Assembly: GCF_019355555.1 (NCBI RefSeq)
Contig: NZ_CP072141.1
Coordinates: forward strand, 2,474,001-2,538,000
Direction of reading: 5' to 3'
DNA from: Rhizobium sp. L51/94
Lineage (GTDB): Bacteria; Pseudomonadota; Alphaproteobacteria; Rhizobiales; Rhizobiaceae
DNA length: 64,000 bases
Below are positions 34,983 through 43,565 of this stretch, piece after piece. Under the pieces are notes generated by a model, which saw nothing but the letters and a program-made list of their open reading frames with translations, was not told the origin of the DNA and searched no databases. The translations under genes were made by a program, and so were the position numbers. The stretch's first letter is position 1, and every line of letters starts with the position of its first letter.

Positions 34983-35947
34983 ACTCCAAATACCTGCCCT
35001 TGCTGGCCACCATCGTCATCTTCATCCTGGCCTACGCGCTCTGCGCGGTCCAGTATCCGACCATCCTCTCGACCCGGGTCGTCGGCAACCTCTTTACCGA
35101 CAATGCCTTCCTCGGTATCGCGGCCGTCGGCATGACCTTCGTCATCCTTTCCGGCGGCATCGATCTGTCGATCGGCTCTGTGATCGCCTTCACCGGCGTG
35201 TTTCTGGCAGTCGTGCTGCGCGATACATCGATCCATCCGCTGGTCGCATTTGCGATCGTGCTCCTCATCACCAGCACCTTCGGCGCCGCGATGGGGGCGA
35301 CGATCCACTATCTGCAAATGCCGCCCTTCATCGTGACGCTTGCCGGCATGTTTCTGGCCCGTGGTATCGCCTTCGTGGTTTCGATCGATAGCATTCCGAT
35401 CAACAACGACTTCTACACGCAGCTCAGCGATTTCTATCTGCTTCTGCCCGGCGGTGGCAGGTTGACGTGCATCGGTTTCATTATGCTCGTCGTCTTTGCT
35501 GTCGGCATGCTGCTCGCCCACCGCACGCGTTTCGGCGCAAACGTCTATGCGCTTGGCGGCGGAGTGCAGACGGCAGCGCTGATGGGCGTTCCGGTGGCAC
35601 GCACGACCATCCTGATCTACGCGCTTTCCGGTTTCCTGGCAGGCCTCTCCGGGATCGTCTTCTCGCTCTACACCTCAGCCGGCTATTCGCTGGCAACGGT
35701 CGGGGTGGAGCTCGATGCGATTGCGGCCGTGGTGATCGGCGGCACGCTGCTCACGGGCGGCGCCGGCTTTGTCGGAGGCACGCTGATCGGTATCCTGATC
35801 CAGGGCCTCATCCAGACCTACATCACCTTCGACGGCACGCTGTCGAGCTGGTGGACCAAGATCCTCATCGGCTTTCTGCTTTTTGCCTTCATCCTGCTGC
35901 AAAAGGGCCTGCTCCTGCTGTCACGCTATAACCGGCGTTTTGCTTGA
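34979..35947 (+). CDS. yjfF: YjfF-like sugar ABC permease
   Basis: A 322-residue inner-membrane permease, second channel half of the importer. Seen: NAFLGIAAVGMTFVILSGGIDLSIGSV, MPPFIVTLAGMFLARGIAFV and GYSLATVGVELDAIAAVVIGGTLLTGGAG, as in E. coli YjfF. The start is GTG at 34979 overlapping the YtfT-like stop (GTGA). The regulator gene follows after 12 bases, so it is probably on the same message. Confidence 0.93.
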   Translation: MNSKYLPLLATIVIFILAYALCAVQYPTILSTRVVGNLFTDNAFLGIAAVGMTFVILSGGIDLSIGSVIAFTGVFLAVVLRDTSIHPLVAFAIVLLITSTFGAAMGATIHYLQMPPFIVTLAGMFLARGIAFVVSIDSIPINNDFYTQLSDFYLLLPGGGRLTCIGFIMLVVFAVGMLLAHRTRFGANVYALGGGVQTAALMGVPVARTTILIYALSGFLAGLSGIVFSLYTSAGYSLATVGVELDAIAAVVIGGTLLTGGAGFVGGTLIGILIQGLIQTYITFDGTLSSWWTKILIGFLLFAFILLQKGLLLLSRYNRRFA

Positions 35948-35959
35948 GAGGATAACAAG

Positions 35960-36706
35960 TTGCGCAGCCGTTTGATCGACAGACAACAGCCGAACGGCAA
36001 ATCGCGGAACAGCCATTCCCAGGTCGTCGACGATCTCGGCAAGGCCATCGTCAGCGGCTCCTTCGCCGTTGGCGAGATCCTGCCCGGCGACGGCGATCTG
36101 CTGCAGCGCTTCAAGGTGTCGCGCACCGTGCTGCGGGAGAGCATGAAGACCCTGGCGGCCAAGGGGCTTGTCGTGCCGCGAGCGCGCGTCGGCACCAAGG
36201 TCACTGAAAAGATCCACTGGAACATGTTCGACAGCGAGGTGCTGACATGGCATTTCGACAGCGGTGTCAATCGTGAATTCCTGTTGCATCTCTATGACAT
36301 ACGGCTTGCTTTTGAACCTTTTGCTGCAGGTCTGGTGGCCGAGCGCGCCGTCGAGTCGGAGATCGAGGATCTGCGGCTGCTGGCGACCGAGATGGCGGCC
36401 ACGAACCACACGAGAGACAGTCTCGCCGTCGCCGACCTCAAGTTCCACATGGCCATCGCCGATATCTCCCACAACCCGTTCATGCGGACGCTCGGAAGCC
36501 TGATCGAGGCGGCGCTGGTCGGAATGTTCCGGATGAGCACGCCGCCTTCGAGCGAGGGCTTCAGCAACATTTCAGTCACCCACATGCAGATCGTCGACGC
36601 CATCGGCGCCCGCGATGTGAAGGCGGCCCGTGCGGCCATGGAATATGTGATTCTCGATGGTCGCGGCCATGTGCTGGAGGCTTTCGAGGCGCTGAGCAAA
36701 CCCTGA
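35960..36706 (+). CDS. FadR-subfamily GntR regulator of the furanose importer
   Basis: A 248-residue transcription factor. N-terminal winged helix (SQVVDDLGKAIVSGSFAVGE, then LLQRFKVSRTVLRESMKTLAAKGLV) and C-terminal FCD ligand-binding domain with the metal/ligand pattern DLKFHMAIADISHN and SVTHMQ. Start is TTG at 35960 with GAGAGGATAA upstream; no better start exists. Being the last gene after YjfF, it most likely represses this operon in the absence of a sugar or sugar acid. The FCD type often responds to carboxylates, so the signal could be a catabolic product rather than the imported sugar itself. Confidence 0.9.
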   Translation: MRSRLIDRQQPNGKSRNSHSQVVDDLGKAIVSGSFAVGEILPGDGDLLQRFKVSRTVLRESMKTLAAKGLVVPRARVGTKVTEKIHWNMFDSEVLTWHFDSGVNREFLLHLYDIRLAFEPFAAGLVAERAVESEIEDLRLLATEMAATNHTRDSLAVADLKFHMAIADISHNPFMRTLGSLIEAALVGMFRMSTPPSSEGFSNISVTHMQIVDAIGARDVKAARAAMEYVILDGRGHVLEAFEALSKP

Positions 36707-36804
36707 TCGGCCATCGCTTTTTGCTCTTGGTACCGCTCCGGTCTAGCTGCTATGAGACGCCCAAGCGGTGTTGACCGCACCAGATCCAGTCGCCGGAGCT
36801 CGCC

Positions 36805-38166
36805 ATGGAACGCACCTGCCTTGCCGTCATTCTTGCTGCCGGCGACAGCACCCGTATGAAGTCGTCGATGTCGAAGGTGCTGCATCCCATCGCTGGTCGC
36901 CCGATGATCGCGCATGTGATGGAAGCCATTGCCAGGACCGATATTGGAGCGACAGCGCTCGTCGTCGGGCGCGATGCCGAGGCTGTCACCCGGGCAGCCC
37001 GGCGCGACGGCATGGAGATCCAGGCTTTCCTCCAGAAGGAGCGACGCGGAACCGGCCACGCCGTGCTGGCAGCGAAAGAGGCGATTGCATCCGGCTACGA
37101 CGATATCCTGATTGCCTATGGCGATGTTCCGCTGATCACCGATGGACCGCTCCGGGCGGCGCGGGCAGGGCTTGCTGCCGGCAACGATGTCGTCGTGATC
37201 GGCTTTCACACGGACAAGCCGAGCGGTTACGGACGGCTTCTGGTCAGGGACGACGAACTGATCGCGATCCGCGAGGAGAAGGACGCGACCGATGAAGAGC
37301 GCGCCGTGACCTGGTGCAACAGCGGCTTGATGGCAATCAACGGTGCCAAAGCGCTGGACCTGTTGTCGCGTATCACCAACGAAAATGCCAAGGGCGAATA
37401 TTATCTGACCGACCTCGTCGAGATCGCCCGCTCCGAGGGCGGCCGCGTGGTTGCGGTCGATGCGCCCGAGTCAGAGGTCATCGGTTGCAACAATCGCGCT
37501 GAACTGGCCGTCATCGAGCGCCTCTGGCAACAGCGACGCCGATACGAGGTCATGCTGTCGGGCGTGACGATGATCGCCCCGGAGACCGTTTATCTCTCCT
37601 ACGACACGATCATCGGCCCCGATGCGCTGATCGAGCCGAATGTCGTCTTCGGCCCCGGTGCTGTGGTCGAGGGCGGGGCGGTGATCCACGCCTTCTCCCA
37701 TGTCGAAGGTGCGCGCATCAGCGAGGGTGCAACTGTCGGTCCGTTTGCGCGCCTGCGTCCCGGCGCCGATCTGGCGACAGGCGCCAAGGTCGGCAATTTC
37801 GTCGAGATCAAGAACGCGAAGATCGGCGAGGGCGCCAAGGTCAGCCACCTCACCTATATCGGCGATGCCACCGTTGGGGCCGACAGCAACATCGGCGCGG
37901 GCACCGTGACCTGCAACTACGATGGCATCAACAAGCACCACACGACCATCGGCGCCGGCAGCTTCATCGGCTCGAACTCGTCCCTCGTCGCCCCGGTCAC
38001 CATCGGTGATGGCGCCTATGTGGCATCCGGCAGCGTGATCACTGCCGACGTGCCGGCCGACGCTCTGGCGCTCGGACGCGCGCGGCAGGAGATCAAGCCG
38101 GAGCGTGCGCGGCTGATCCGCGAACGGTCGCGAGCGCTGAAGGCGGCAAGGTCGGCAAAATCCTGA
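36805..38166 (+). CDS. glmU: Bifunctional GlmU (UDP-GlcNAc synthesis)
   Basis: A 453-residue enzyme: N-terminal uridylyltransferase ([20 protein letters not shown] with the LxxGxGTRM-like loop; [22 protein letters not shown]) and C-terminal left-handed beta-helix acetyltransferase ([36 protein letters not shown] hexapeptide repeats, then [11 protein letters not shown]). It converts GlcN-1-P to UDP-GlcNAc for peptidoglycan and lipopolysaccharide. The canonical GxGTRM reads GDSTRM here. glmS follows 108 bases later, so the first and last steps of the route are adjacent. Confidence 0.97.
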   Translation: MERTCLAVILAAGDSTRMKSSMSKVLHPIAGRPMIAHVMEAIARTDIGATALVVGRDAEAVTRAARRDGMEIQAFLQKERRGTGHAVLAAKEAIASGYDDILIAYGDVPLITDGPLRAARAGLAAGNDVVVIGFHTDKPSGYGRLLVRDDELIAIREEKDATDEERAVTWCNSGLMAINGAKALDLLSRITNENAKGEYYLTDLVEIARSEGGRVVAVDAPESEVIGCNNRAELAVIERLWQQRRRYEVMLSGVTMIAPETVYLSYDTIIGPDALIEPNVVFGPGAVVEGGAVIHAFSHVEGARISEGATVGPFARLRPGADLATGAKVGNFVEIKNAKIGEGAKVSHLTYIGDATVGADSNIGAGTVTCNYDGINKHHTTIGAGSFIGSNSSLVAPVTIGDGAYVASGSVITADVPADALALGRARQEIKPERARLIRERSRALKAARSAKS

Positions 38167-38274
38167 AAATCGGCTGCGTAACGGTCGGAAATTCAATGTG
38201 ACCGCCAGTACGATTGAGTAACGCCGAAGAACCGCTAGAAGTCGTTGCATCGAAGAGTTGAGACGGAGAAGTTC

Positions 38275-40101
38275 ATGTGCGGCATTGTCGGTATCGTAGG
38301 AGCCAAGCCTGTGGCCGGCCGTTTGGTGGATGCGCTGAAGCGTCTCGAATATCGCGGCTACGATTCGGCCGGCGTCGCCACCATCCATGACGACATTCTC
38401 GAGCGCCGCCGCGCCGAAGGAAAGCTGTTCAATCTCGAAAGCCTGCTCGACCGCGAGCCGCTGGACGGATCGATCGGCATTGCCCATACGCGGTGGGCGA
38501 CCCACGGCATTCCGAATGAAACCAATGCCCATCCGCATTTCGTCGATGGCGTCGCTGTTGTCCACAACGGCATCATCGAGAACTTTTCCGAGTTGCGCGA
38601 AGAGCTGAAAGGCGAGGGCGCAGTCTTTACCACCCAGACCGACACCGAGGTTGTTGCCCATCTGCTGGCAAAGTCGATCCGGGACGGCCTTGAGCCGCAG
38701 GCAGCGATGCTCCGCATGCTCAACCGCGTCACCGGCGCGTATGCGCTGGTGGTTATGTTCAAGGATCATCCCGATGTGCTGATGGCTGCCCGCTCGGGCC
38801 CACCGCTGGCCATCGGCTACGGCCGTGGCGAGATGTTCCTCGGCTCGGACGCCATCGCGCTGTCGCCTTTCACCAACGACATCGCCTATCTCGTCGACGG
38901 CGACTTCGCCATCGTGACGCACGAGACTGCCGAGATCTTCGATTTTGCCGGCACGCCGGTCCAGCGGGCCCGGCAGATCTCGCAGGCGACCGCCTTCGTC
39001 GTCGACAAGGGCAATCACCGGCATTTCATGGAAAAGGAAATCTATGAACAGCCGGAAGTCATCTCCCACGCGCTGGGCCATTATGTCGACTTTGCCAGCA
39101 ACCGCATCAATGCCAATGCTTCGGCAATCGATTTCAGCAAGGTGACCGGCCTTGCGGTATCTGCCTGCGGCACTGCATTTCTTGCAGGCCTGATCGGCAA
39201 ATACTGGTTCGAGCGCTATGCGCGCCTCCCGGTTGAAATCGACGTCGCATCCGAGTTCCGATACCGCGAGATGCCACTCTTGCCGAGCCAGGCAGCGCTA
39301 TTCGTCTCGCAGTCCGGCGAGACGGCAGATACGCTGGCGTCGCTCCGCTACTGCAAGGAAAATGGCCTGAAGATCGGCGCCATCGTCAACGTTCGCGAAT
39401 CGACCATTGCCCGTGAATCCGATGCTGTCTTCCCGATCATGGCAGGCCCCGAGATCGGCGTCGCTTCGACCAAGGCCTTCACCTGCCAGCTGGCCGTCCT
39501 GGCAGCGCTCGCAATTGGAGCCGGTCGAGCGCGCGGGACTGTCAGCGCCGACGAGGAGGTGACCCTTGTCCGCCATCTGGCAGAGATGCCCCGCATTATG
39601 AGCCGGGTGTTGAACCTTATCCAGCCCCAGATGGAAAGCCTTGCGCGCGAAATCGCCAAGTTCAAGGACGTCCTCTATCTCGGTCGCGGCACCAGCTACC
39701 CGCTGGCCATGGAAGGCGCGCTGAAGCTGAAAGAAATTTCCTACATTCACGCCGAAGGCTACGCGGCAGGCGAGCTCAAGCACGGACCGATCGCCTTGAT
39801 CGACGAAAACATGCCGGTCATCGTCATCGCGCCCTACGATCGCTTTTTCGAGAAGACCATTTCGAACATGCAGGAGGTCGCGGCACGCGGCGGGCGCATC
39901 ATCTTTATTACCGACGAGGCAGGCGCTGCCGCCTCCAACCTGCCGACCATGGCGACTATCGTCCTGCCGGTCGTCGATGAAATCATTGCGCCGATGATCT
40001 TCTCCATGCCGATCCAGCTGCTTGCCTATCACACGGCAGTCTTCATGGGTACCGACGTCGACCAGCCCCGCAATCTGGCGAAATCGGTCACGGTTGAGTG
40101 A
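38275..40101 (+). CDS. glmS: Glutamine-fructose-6-phosphate aminotransferase
   Basis: A 608-residue enzyme making glucosamine-6-phosphate from fructose-6-phosphate and glutamine. The N-terminal nucleophile Cys follows the start Met (MCGIVGIVG), confirming 38275 over an upstream start at 38245; the glutaminase signature HTRWATHG is near residue 77. Two SIS domains follow: SACGTAFLAGLIGKYW with SQSGETADTLASLRYC, and GRGTSYPLAMEGALKLKEISY. The C-terminus ends LAKSVTVE as in the family. No riboswitch of the glmS ribozyme type is visible in the 108 bases upstream. Confidence 0.98.
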   Translation: MCGIVGIVGAKPVAGRLVDALKRLEYRGYDSAGVATIHDDILERRRAEGKLFNLESLLDREPLDGSIGIAHTRWATHGIPNETNAHPHFVDGVAVVHNGIIENFSELREELKGEGAVFTTQTDTEVVAHLLAKSIRDGLEPQAAMLRMLNRVTGAYALVVMFKDHPDVLMAARSGPPLAIGYGRGEMFLGSDAIALSPFTNDIAYLVDGDFAIVTHETAEIFDFAGTPVQRARQISQATAFVVDKGNHRHFMEKEIYEQPEVISHALGHYVDFASNRINANASAIDFSKVTGLAVSACGTAFLAGLIGKYWFERYARLPVEIDVASEFRYREMPLLPSQAALFVSQSGETADTLASLRYCKENGLKIGAIVNVRESTIARESDAVFPIMAGPEIGVASTKAFTCQLAVLAALAIGAGRARGTVSADEEVTLVRHLAEMPRIMSRVLNLIQPQMESLAREIAKFKDVLYLGRGTSYPLAMEGALKLKEISYIHAEGYAAGELKHGPIALIDENMPVIVIAPYDRFFEKTISNMQEVAARGGRIIFITDEAGAAASNLPTMATIVLPVVDEIIAPMIFSMPIQLLAYHTAVFMGTDVDQPRNLAKSVTVE

Positions 40102-40160
40102 TCCGAGGCGCGACATTGTCGATTGCGGTGTCCTGATACGTTAACCGTTGGGTAGCAAGC

Positions 40161-40188
40161 GTTGCTGCGGGTTGTGCGTCGCAGCAAC
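40161..40188 (+). terminator. Hairpin after glmS (possible terminator)
   Basis: A 9-base perfect stem (GTTGCTGCG / CGCAGCAAC) with a ten-base loop, 60 bases after glmS. It is followed only by a mixed T-rich stretch (TTCTGGCAATTT), so termination would be weak. Confidence 0.4.
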
Positions 40189-40266
40189 TTCTGGCAATTT
40201 CAACTCTGTCGGCAATGGGGATTTTGCTGGCGAGGCGGCAGGCTGAACGGAGTTCAGAAACGACAA

Positions 40267-41013
40267 ATGGCGGAAAATCCCGAAAAGACGACGACGAGAC
40301 TGTCGGTCGCGGCACGCATCCGCAATAATTTTCTGACGGGGCTCATCATCTGCGCACCGATCGCCATTACGCTGTGGCTGACCTGGTCCGTCGTCCACTG
40401 GGCTGACAGCTGGGTTGAACCCTACATTCCCGCCCGCTACGACCCCGAGAGCTACCTCAACTTCGCCGTGCCCGGAACCGGCCTTGTCATGGCGATGATC
40501 TTCATCACTATCATCGGCTTTCTCGGCAAGAACCTCATCGGCCAAAGCATCGTCCAGTTCGGTGAATCCTTGGTGCGCCGTGTGCCGCTAGTCCGCACCA
40601 TTTACAAGAGCCTCAAGCAGATCTTCGAAACGGTGCTGAAGGAGAAGAGCAATTCTTTCAAGCAGGTGGGGCTGATCGAATATCCGAGCCCCGGCCTCTG
40701 GTCGCTTGTCTTCGTCGCAACCGATGCAAAGGGCGAGATCGCATCCAAGTTCAACGCCATGGGTGTGGACATGGTCAGTGTCTTCCTGCCGCCGACGCCA
40801 GTTCCGACCGCAGGCTTTTTGGTTTTCGTGCCGCGCGAAAAAATCGTCATTCTCGACATGAGCCCGGAAGACGGGGCGAGGCTTCTCATTTCAGGCGGAC
40901 TGGTGACGCCGGATCACGTCGATGCTTTGCCCACATCGGAACTCCACACAGCTTACAAGGCAAAGCGCCTAGCCCGCGCGGAGAAAGCGGATCGCCTCAT
41001 CACGCCGGAATAG
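40267..41013 (+). CDS. DUF502 membrane protein
   Basis: A 248-residue protein with two membrane segments (GLIICAPIAITLWLTWSVV and AVPGTGLVMAMIFITIIGFL) followed by a soluble domain with the family motifs RRVPLVRTIYKSLKQI, FKQVGLIEYPSPGLWSLVFV and PTPVPTAGFLVFVPRE. DUF502 proteins are widespread in proteobacteria and plants; their function is unknown. The ATG at 40267 gives a polar N-terminus before the first segment; the frame is open from 40162. Its 3' end overlaps recG by 45 bases, the longest convergent overlap in the window. Confidence 0.9.
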   Translation: MAENPEKTTTRLSVAARIRNNFLTGLIICAPIAITLWLTWSVVHWADSWVEPYIPARYDPESYLNFAVPGTGLVMAMIFITIIGFLGKNLIGQSIVQFGESLVRRVPLVRTIYKSLKQIFETVLKEKSNSFKQVGLIEYPSPGLWSLVFVATDAKGEIASKFNAMGVDMVSVFLPPTPVPTAGFLVFVPREKIVILDMSPEDGARLLISGGLVTPDHVDALPTSELHTAYKAKRLARAEKADRLITPE

Positions 41014-43071
41014 ATAGAGCAGCGTCCTGACGGCCTGGCCGCGATCGCTGACGAGATCTGCGTCCCGTTCAATGAGATAGGCGGCGTCTTTCCGGGCAAT
41101 TTCCAGAAGATCGGCATGGGCTTCGATGCTGGCGATGCGAAAGCCCGGGGTGCCCGACTGACGGGTGCCAAGAAGCTCACCTTCGCCGCGCAATTTCAGG
41201 TCTTCCTCGGCGATTCGAAAACCGTCCTCGGTGTCGCGCATGATCGATAGCCGCGCATGGCCGGTTTCGCTGAGCGGTCCCTTGTAGAGAAGGATGCAGC
41301 TCGACGCCTCGTCACCGCGTCCGACACGACCGCGCAACTGGTGCAGCTGCGCCAGCCCGAAGCGCTCGGCGTGCTCGATGACCATGATCGTCGCATCCTG
41401 TACGTCGACGCCGACTTCCACAACAGTAGTCGCCACCAGCAGCCTGGTTTCGCCGTTCTTGAAAGCCCGCATCGCGGCATCCTTTTCCGGCCCGCTCATC
41501 CGCCCGTGGATGAGCCCGACCTTGGGCCCGAAGAACTGCGCGAGTGTCTCGAAGCGTTCCTCGACGGACATCAGGTCGGATTGCTCCGACTCTTCCACCA
41601 GCGGGCAGATCCAGTAGGCCTTCTTGCCATCGGCAAGGGCGCCGCGGAGCCGCTGGACGATATCGCCGACGCGTTCCGTGGGAACGGTCACGGTATGGAT
41701 AGGCTTGCGGCCGGCCGGCTTTTCCGTCAGCTTCGAGACATCCATGTCGCCGAACGCGGCCAGCACCAGCGTTCTGGGGATCGGCGTCGCCGTCATCACC
41801 AGCATATGCGGTGAGATTCCCTTGGCCGTCAGGCGCAGCCGCTGGTGGACGCCGAACCGGTGCTGCTCATCGACGACAGCCAGCATCAGGTTTGCATAGG
41901 AGACGCTGTCCTGAAACAGCGCATGGGTGCCGATGACGATCTGGGCCTGACCGGACGCAATGCGCTCGAGGATCCCGTCACGCTCCTTGCCCTTCGTGCG
42001 GCCTGTGAGGACTTCGATAGAAAGTCCTGCAACCGCAGCGAATTTCGAGATCGTGCTATAGTGCTGGCGGGCGAGGATTTCCGTTGGCGCCATCAGCACC
42101 GCCTGTCCGCCGTTCTCGATCACAGCGGCAATCGCCATCAATGCCACCAGCGTCTTGCCGGCACCTACATCCCCCTGCAGCAGGCGCAGCATGCGGTCGC
42201 TGCCCGCCATGTCCTTCAGGACGTCGGCGATTGCCGCCGTCTGGCTGCCGGTCAGCGAGAAAGGCAGCGCCCCAAGAATCCGGCTGCTGATCTTACCGGT
42301 CGCATGAACTGGCTGGCCCGGCACGCGACGCAGCCGCTGGCGGACAAGTGCCAGAGACAACTGGCCAGCCAGGAACTCGTCATAGGCAAGGCGACGGCGG
42401 GCAGGTGCCTGCGGGTCGATGTCTTTAGCATCGCGCGGATCGTGCAGCATCCGGAAGCTCGTCGCGAAATCGGAAAATCCCTGCTTCGTCACCAACGCTG
42501 CGTCGTCCCATTCCGGCATATCCGGCATGCGCGTCAGCGCCGCCTCAATCGCCTTGCGGACGGTGCGCAATGTCAGGCCGGCGCTCAGCGGGTAGACGGG
42601 CTCCACCAGCGGCAGCGTCTCGCCTTCGCTTTCGCGGACGATGTAATCCGGATGCACCATCGACGGACGGCCGTTGAACCAGTCGACCTTGCCGCTGACG
42701 GTGACGGTCTCGCCGAGCGGCAGCTGCTTTTCTAGCCACTGTGCCTTGCCTCGGAAGAAGACGAGGCCGAGTTCGCCGGTCTCGTCATGCAGGAACACGC
42801 GGTACGGCTGGCTGGTGCGCGGCGGCGGCGCCTGATGGCGGTCGACCCGACCGGTGATGGTGACGATGGTCCCCTGCGGCGCCCGTGCAATTCCCGGCTG
42901 TTCGCGCCGGTCGACGATTGATGAGGGGGCATGGAACAGCAGGTCGACGACCCTGGTGTCCTCAAGATTTTCGCGGCCAAGCAGCTTTACCAGCAGGTCG
43001 GCCACTTTTGGCCCGACGCCCGGCAGCGAGGAAATGGAAGCAAACAGCAGATCGAGAATGGCAGGGCGCAT
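40969..43071 (-). CDS. recG: ATP-dependent DNA helicase RecG
   Basis: A 700-residue superfamily-2 helicase that remodels stalled forks and Holliday junctions. Seen: N-terminal wedge/OB domain (TIVTITGRVDRH), Walker A GDVGAGKTLVALMA, the DEQH box in VVDEQHRFGVHQR, TATPIPRT, and the C-terminal helicase motif QLRGRVGRGDEAS followed by the TRG region RLSIMRDTEDGFRIAEEDL. The ATG at 43071 gives MRPAILDLLFASISSLPGVG; the longer frame from 43287 has a non-homologous extension overlapping sdhE. It diverges from sdhE and mfd and overlaps DUF502 at its end. Confidence 0.97.
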   Translation of the reverse strand: MRPAILDLLFASISSLPGVGPKVADLLVKLLGRENLEDTRVVDLLFHAPSSIVDRREQPGIARAPQGTIVTITGRVDRHQAPPPRTSQPYRVFLHDETGELGLVFFRGKAQWLEKQLPLGETVTVSGKVDWFNGRPSMVHPDYIVRESEGETLPLVEPVYPLSAGLTLRTVRKAIEAALTRMPDMPEWDDAALVTKQGFSDFATSFRMLHDPRDAKDIDPQAPARRRLAYDEFLAGQLSLALVRQRLRRVPGQPVHATGKISSRILGALPFSLTGSQTAAIADVLKDMAGSDRMLRLLQGDVGAGKTLVALMAIAAVIENGGQAVLMAPTEILARQHYSTISKFAAVAGLSIEVLTGRTKGKERDGILERIASGQAQIVIGTHALFQDSVSYANLMLAVVDEQHRFGVHQRLRLTAKGISPHMLVMTATPIPRTLVLAAFGDMDVSKLTEKPAGRKPIHTVTVPTERVGDIVQRLRGALADGKKAYWICPLVEESEQSDLMSVEERFETLAQFFGPKVGLIHGRMSGPEKDAAMRAFKNGETRLLVATTVVEVGVDVQDATIMVIEHAERFGLAQLHQLRGRVGRGDEASSCILLYKGPLSETGHARLSIMRDTEDGFRIAEEDLKLRGEGELLGTRQSGTPGFRIASIEAHADLLEIARKDAAYLIERDADLVSDRGQAVRTLLYLFRRDEAIRFLRAG

Positions 43072-43247
43072 GATGGCGGCAAAATGCGACGGCGGACACC
43101 GCTTTGGCAAGGCCGGATAATGCGATCCGCCGACAGTTCTCGACATGCCCCCGGAAAAATCCCCGGCAACGTCTTTTTTCCGAAAAACCGGTTCCCACAT
43201 TTCGAAGCGATGCTTTATAGAGACGCAGCAACAAGAAGGTGTGTGAG

Positions 43248-43565
43248 ATGACAGGCGTAACACTGAGCAGCGCGCTCCTCGATCCACGCCGCAAGCGGAT
43301 TCTGTTTCGTTGCTGGCATCGCGGTCTCCGGGAAATGGACCTCGTGTTCGGCCAGTTCGCCGACGCCGAGCTGCCCACGCTGTCGGAGACCGAGCTCGAC
43401 GAGTTCGAGATCATCATGGATGAGGAAGACAACGATCTGAACCGCTGGATTCTAGGCACGCTGCCGGTGCCAGAACGATTCCAGACGCCGCTGTTTGCCC
43501 GTATAGCCGCCTATGCGCCGGATTTCGAACAGATGACCGCCGACCTGCGCAGGGTCGCGGAATGA
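43248..43565 (+). CDS. sdhE: FAD assembly factor SdhE
   Basis: A 105-residue protein that helps attach FAD covalently to succinate dehydrogenase SdhA. The diagnostic RGLREMDLVFGQF (RGxxExD) is seen near residue 29, with LDEFEIIMDEEDNDLNRWIL later. Usual bacterial members are 80-100 residues. The ATG at 43248 has AAGG nearby; a start nine bases upstream is less likely. The stop overlaps the mfd ATG (ATGA), a coupling common in rhizobia, while recG diverges on the other side. Confidence 0.94.
   Translation: MTGVTLSSALLDPRRKRILFRCWHRGLREMDLVFGQFADAELPTLSETELDEFEIIMDEEDNDLNRWILGTLPVPERFQTPLFARIAAYAPDFEQMTADLRRVAE

Noticed and set aside
38167..38274. glmS ribozyme/riboswitch upstream of glmS.
   Set aside because: The 108-base gap is too short and shows none of the expected paired elements; that ribozyme is typical of Gram-positive bacteria.
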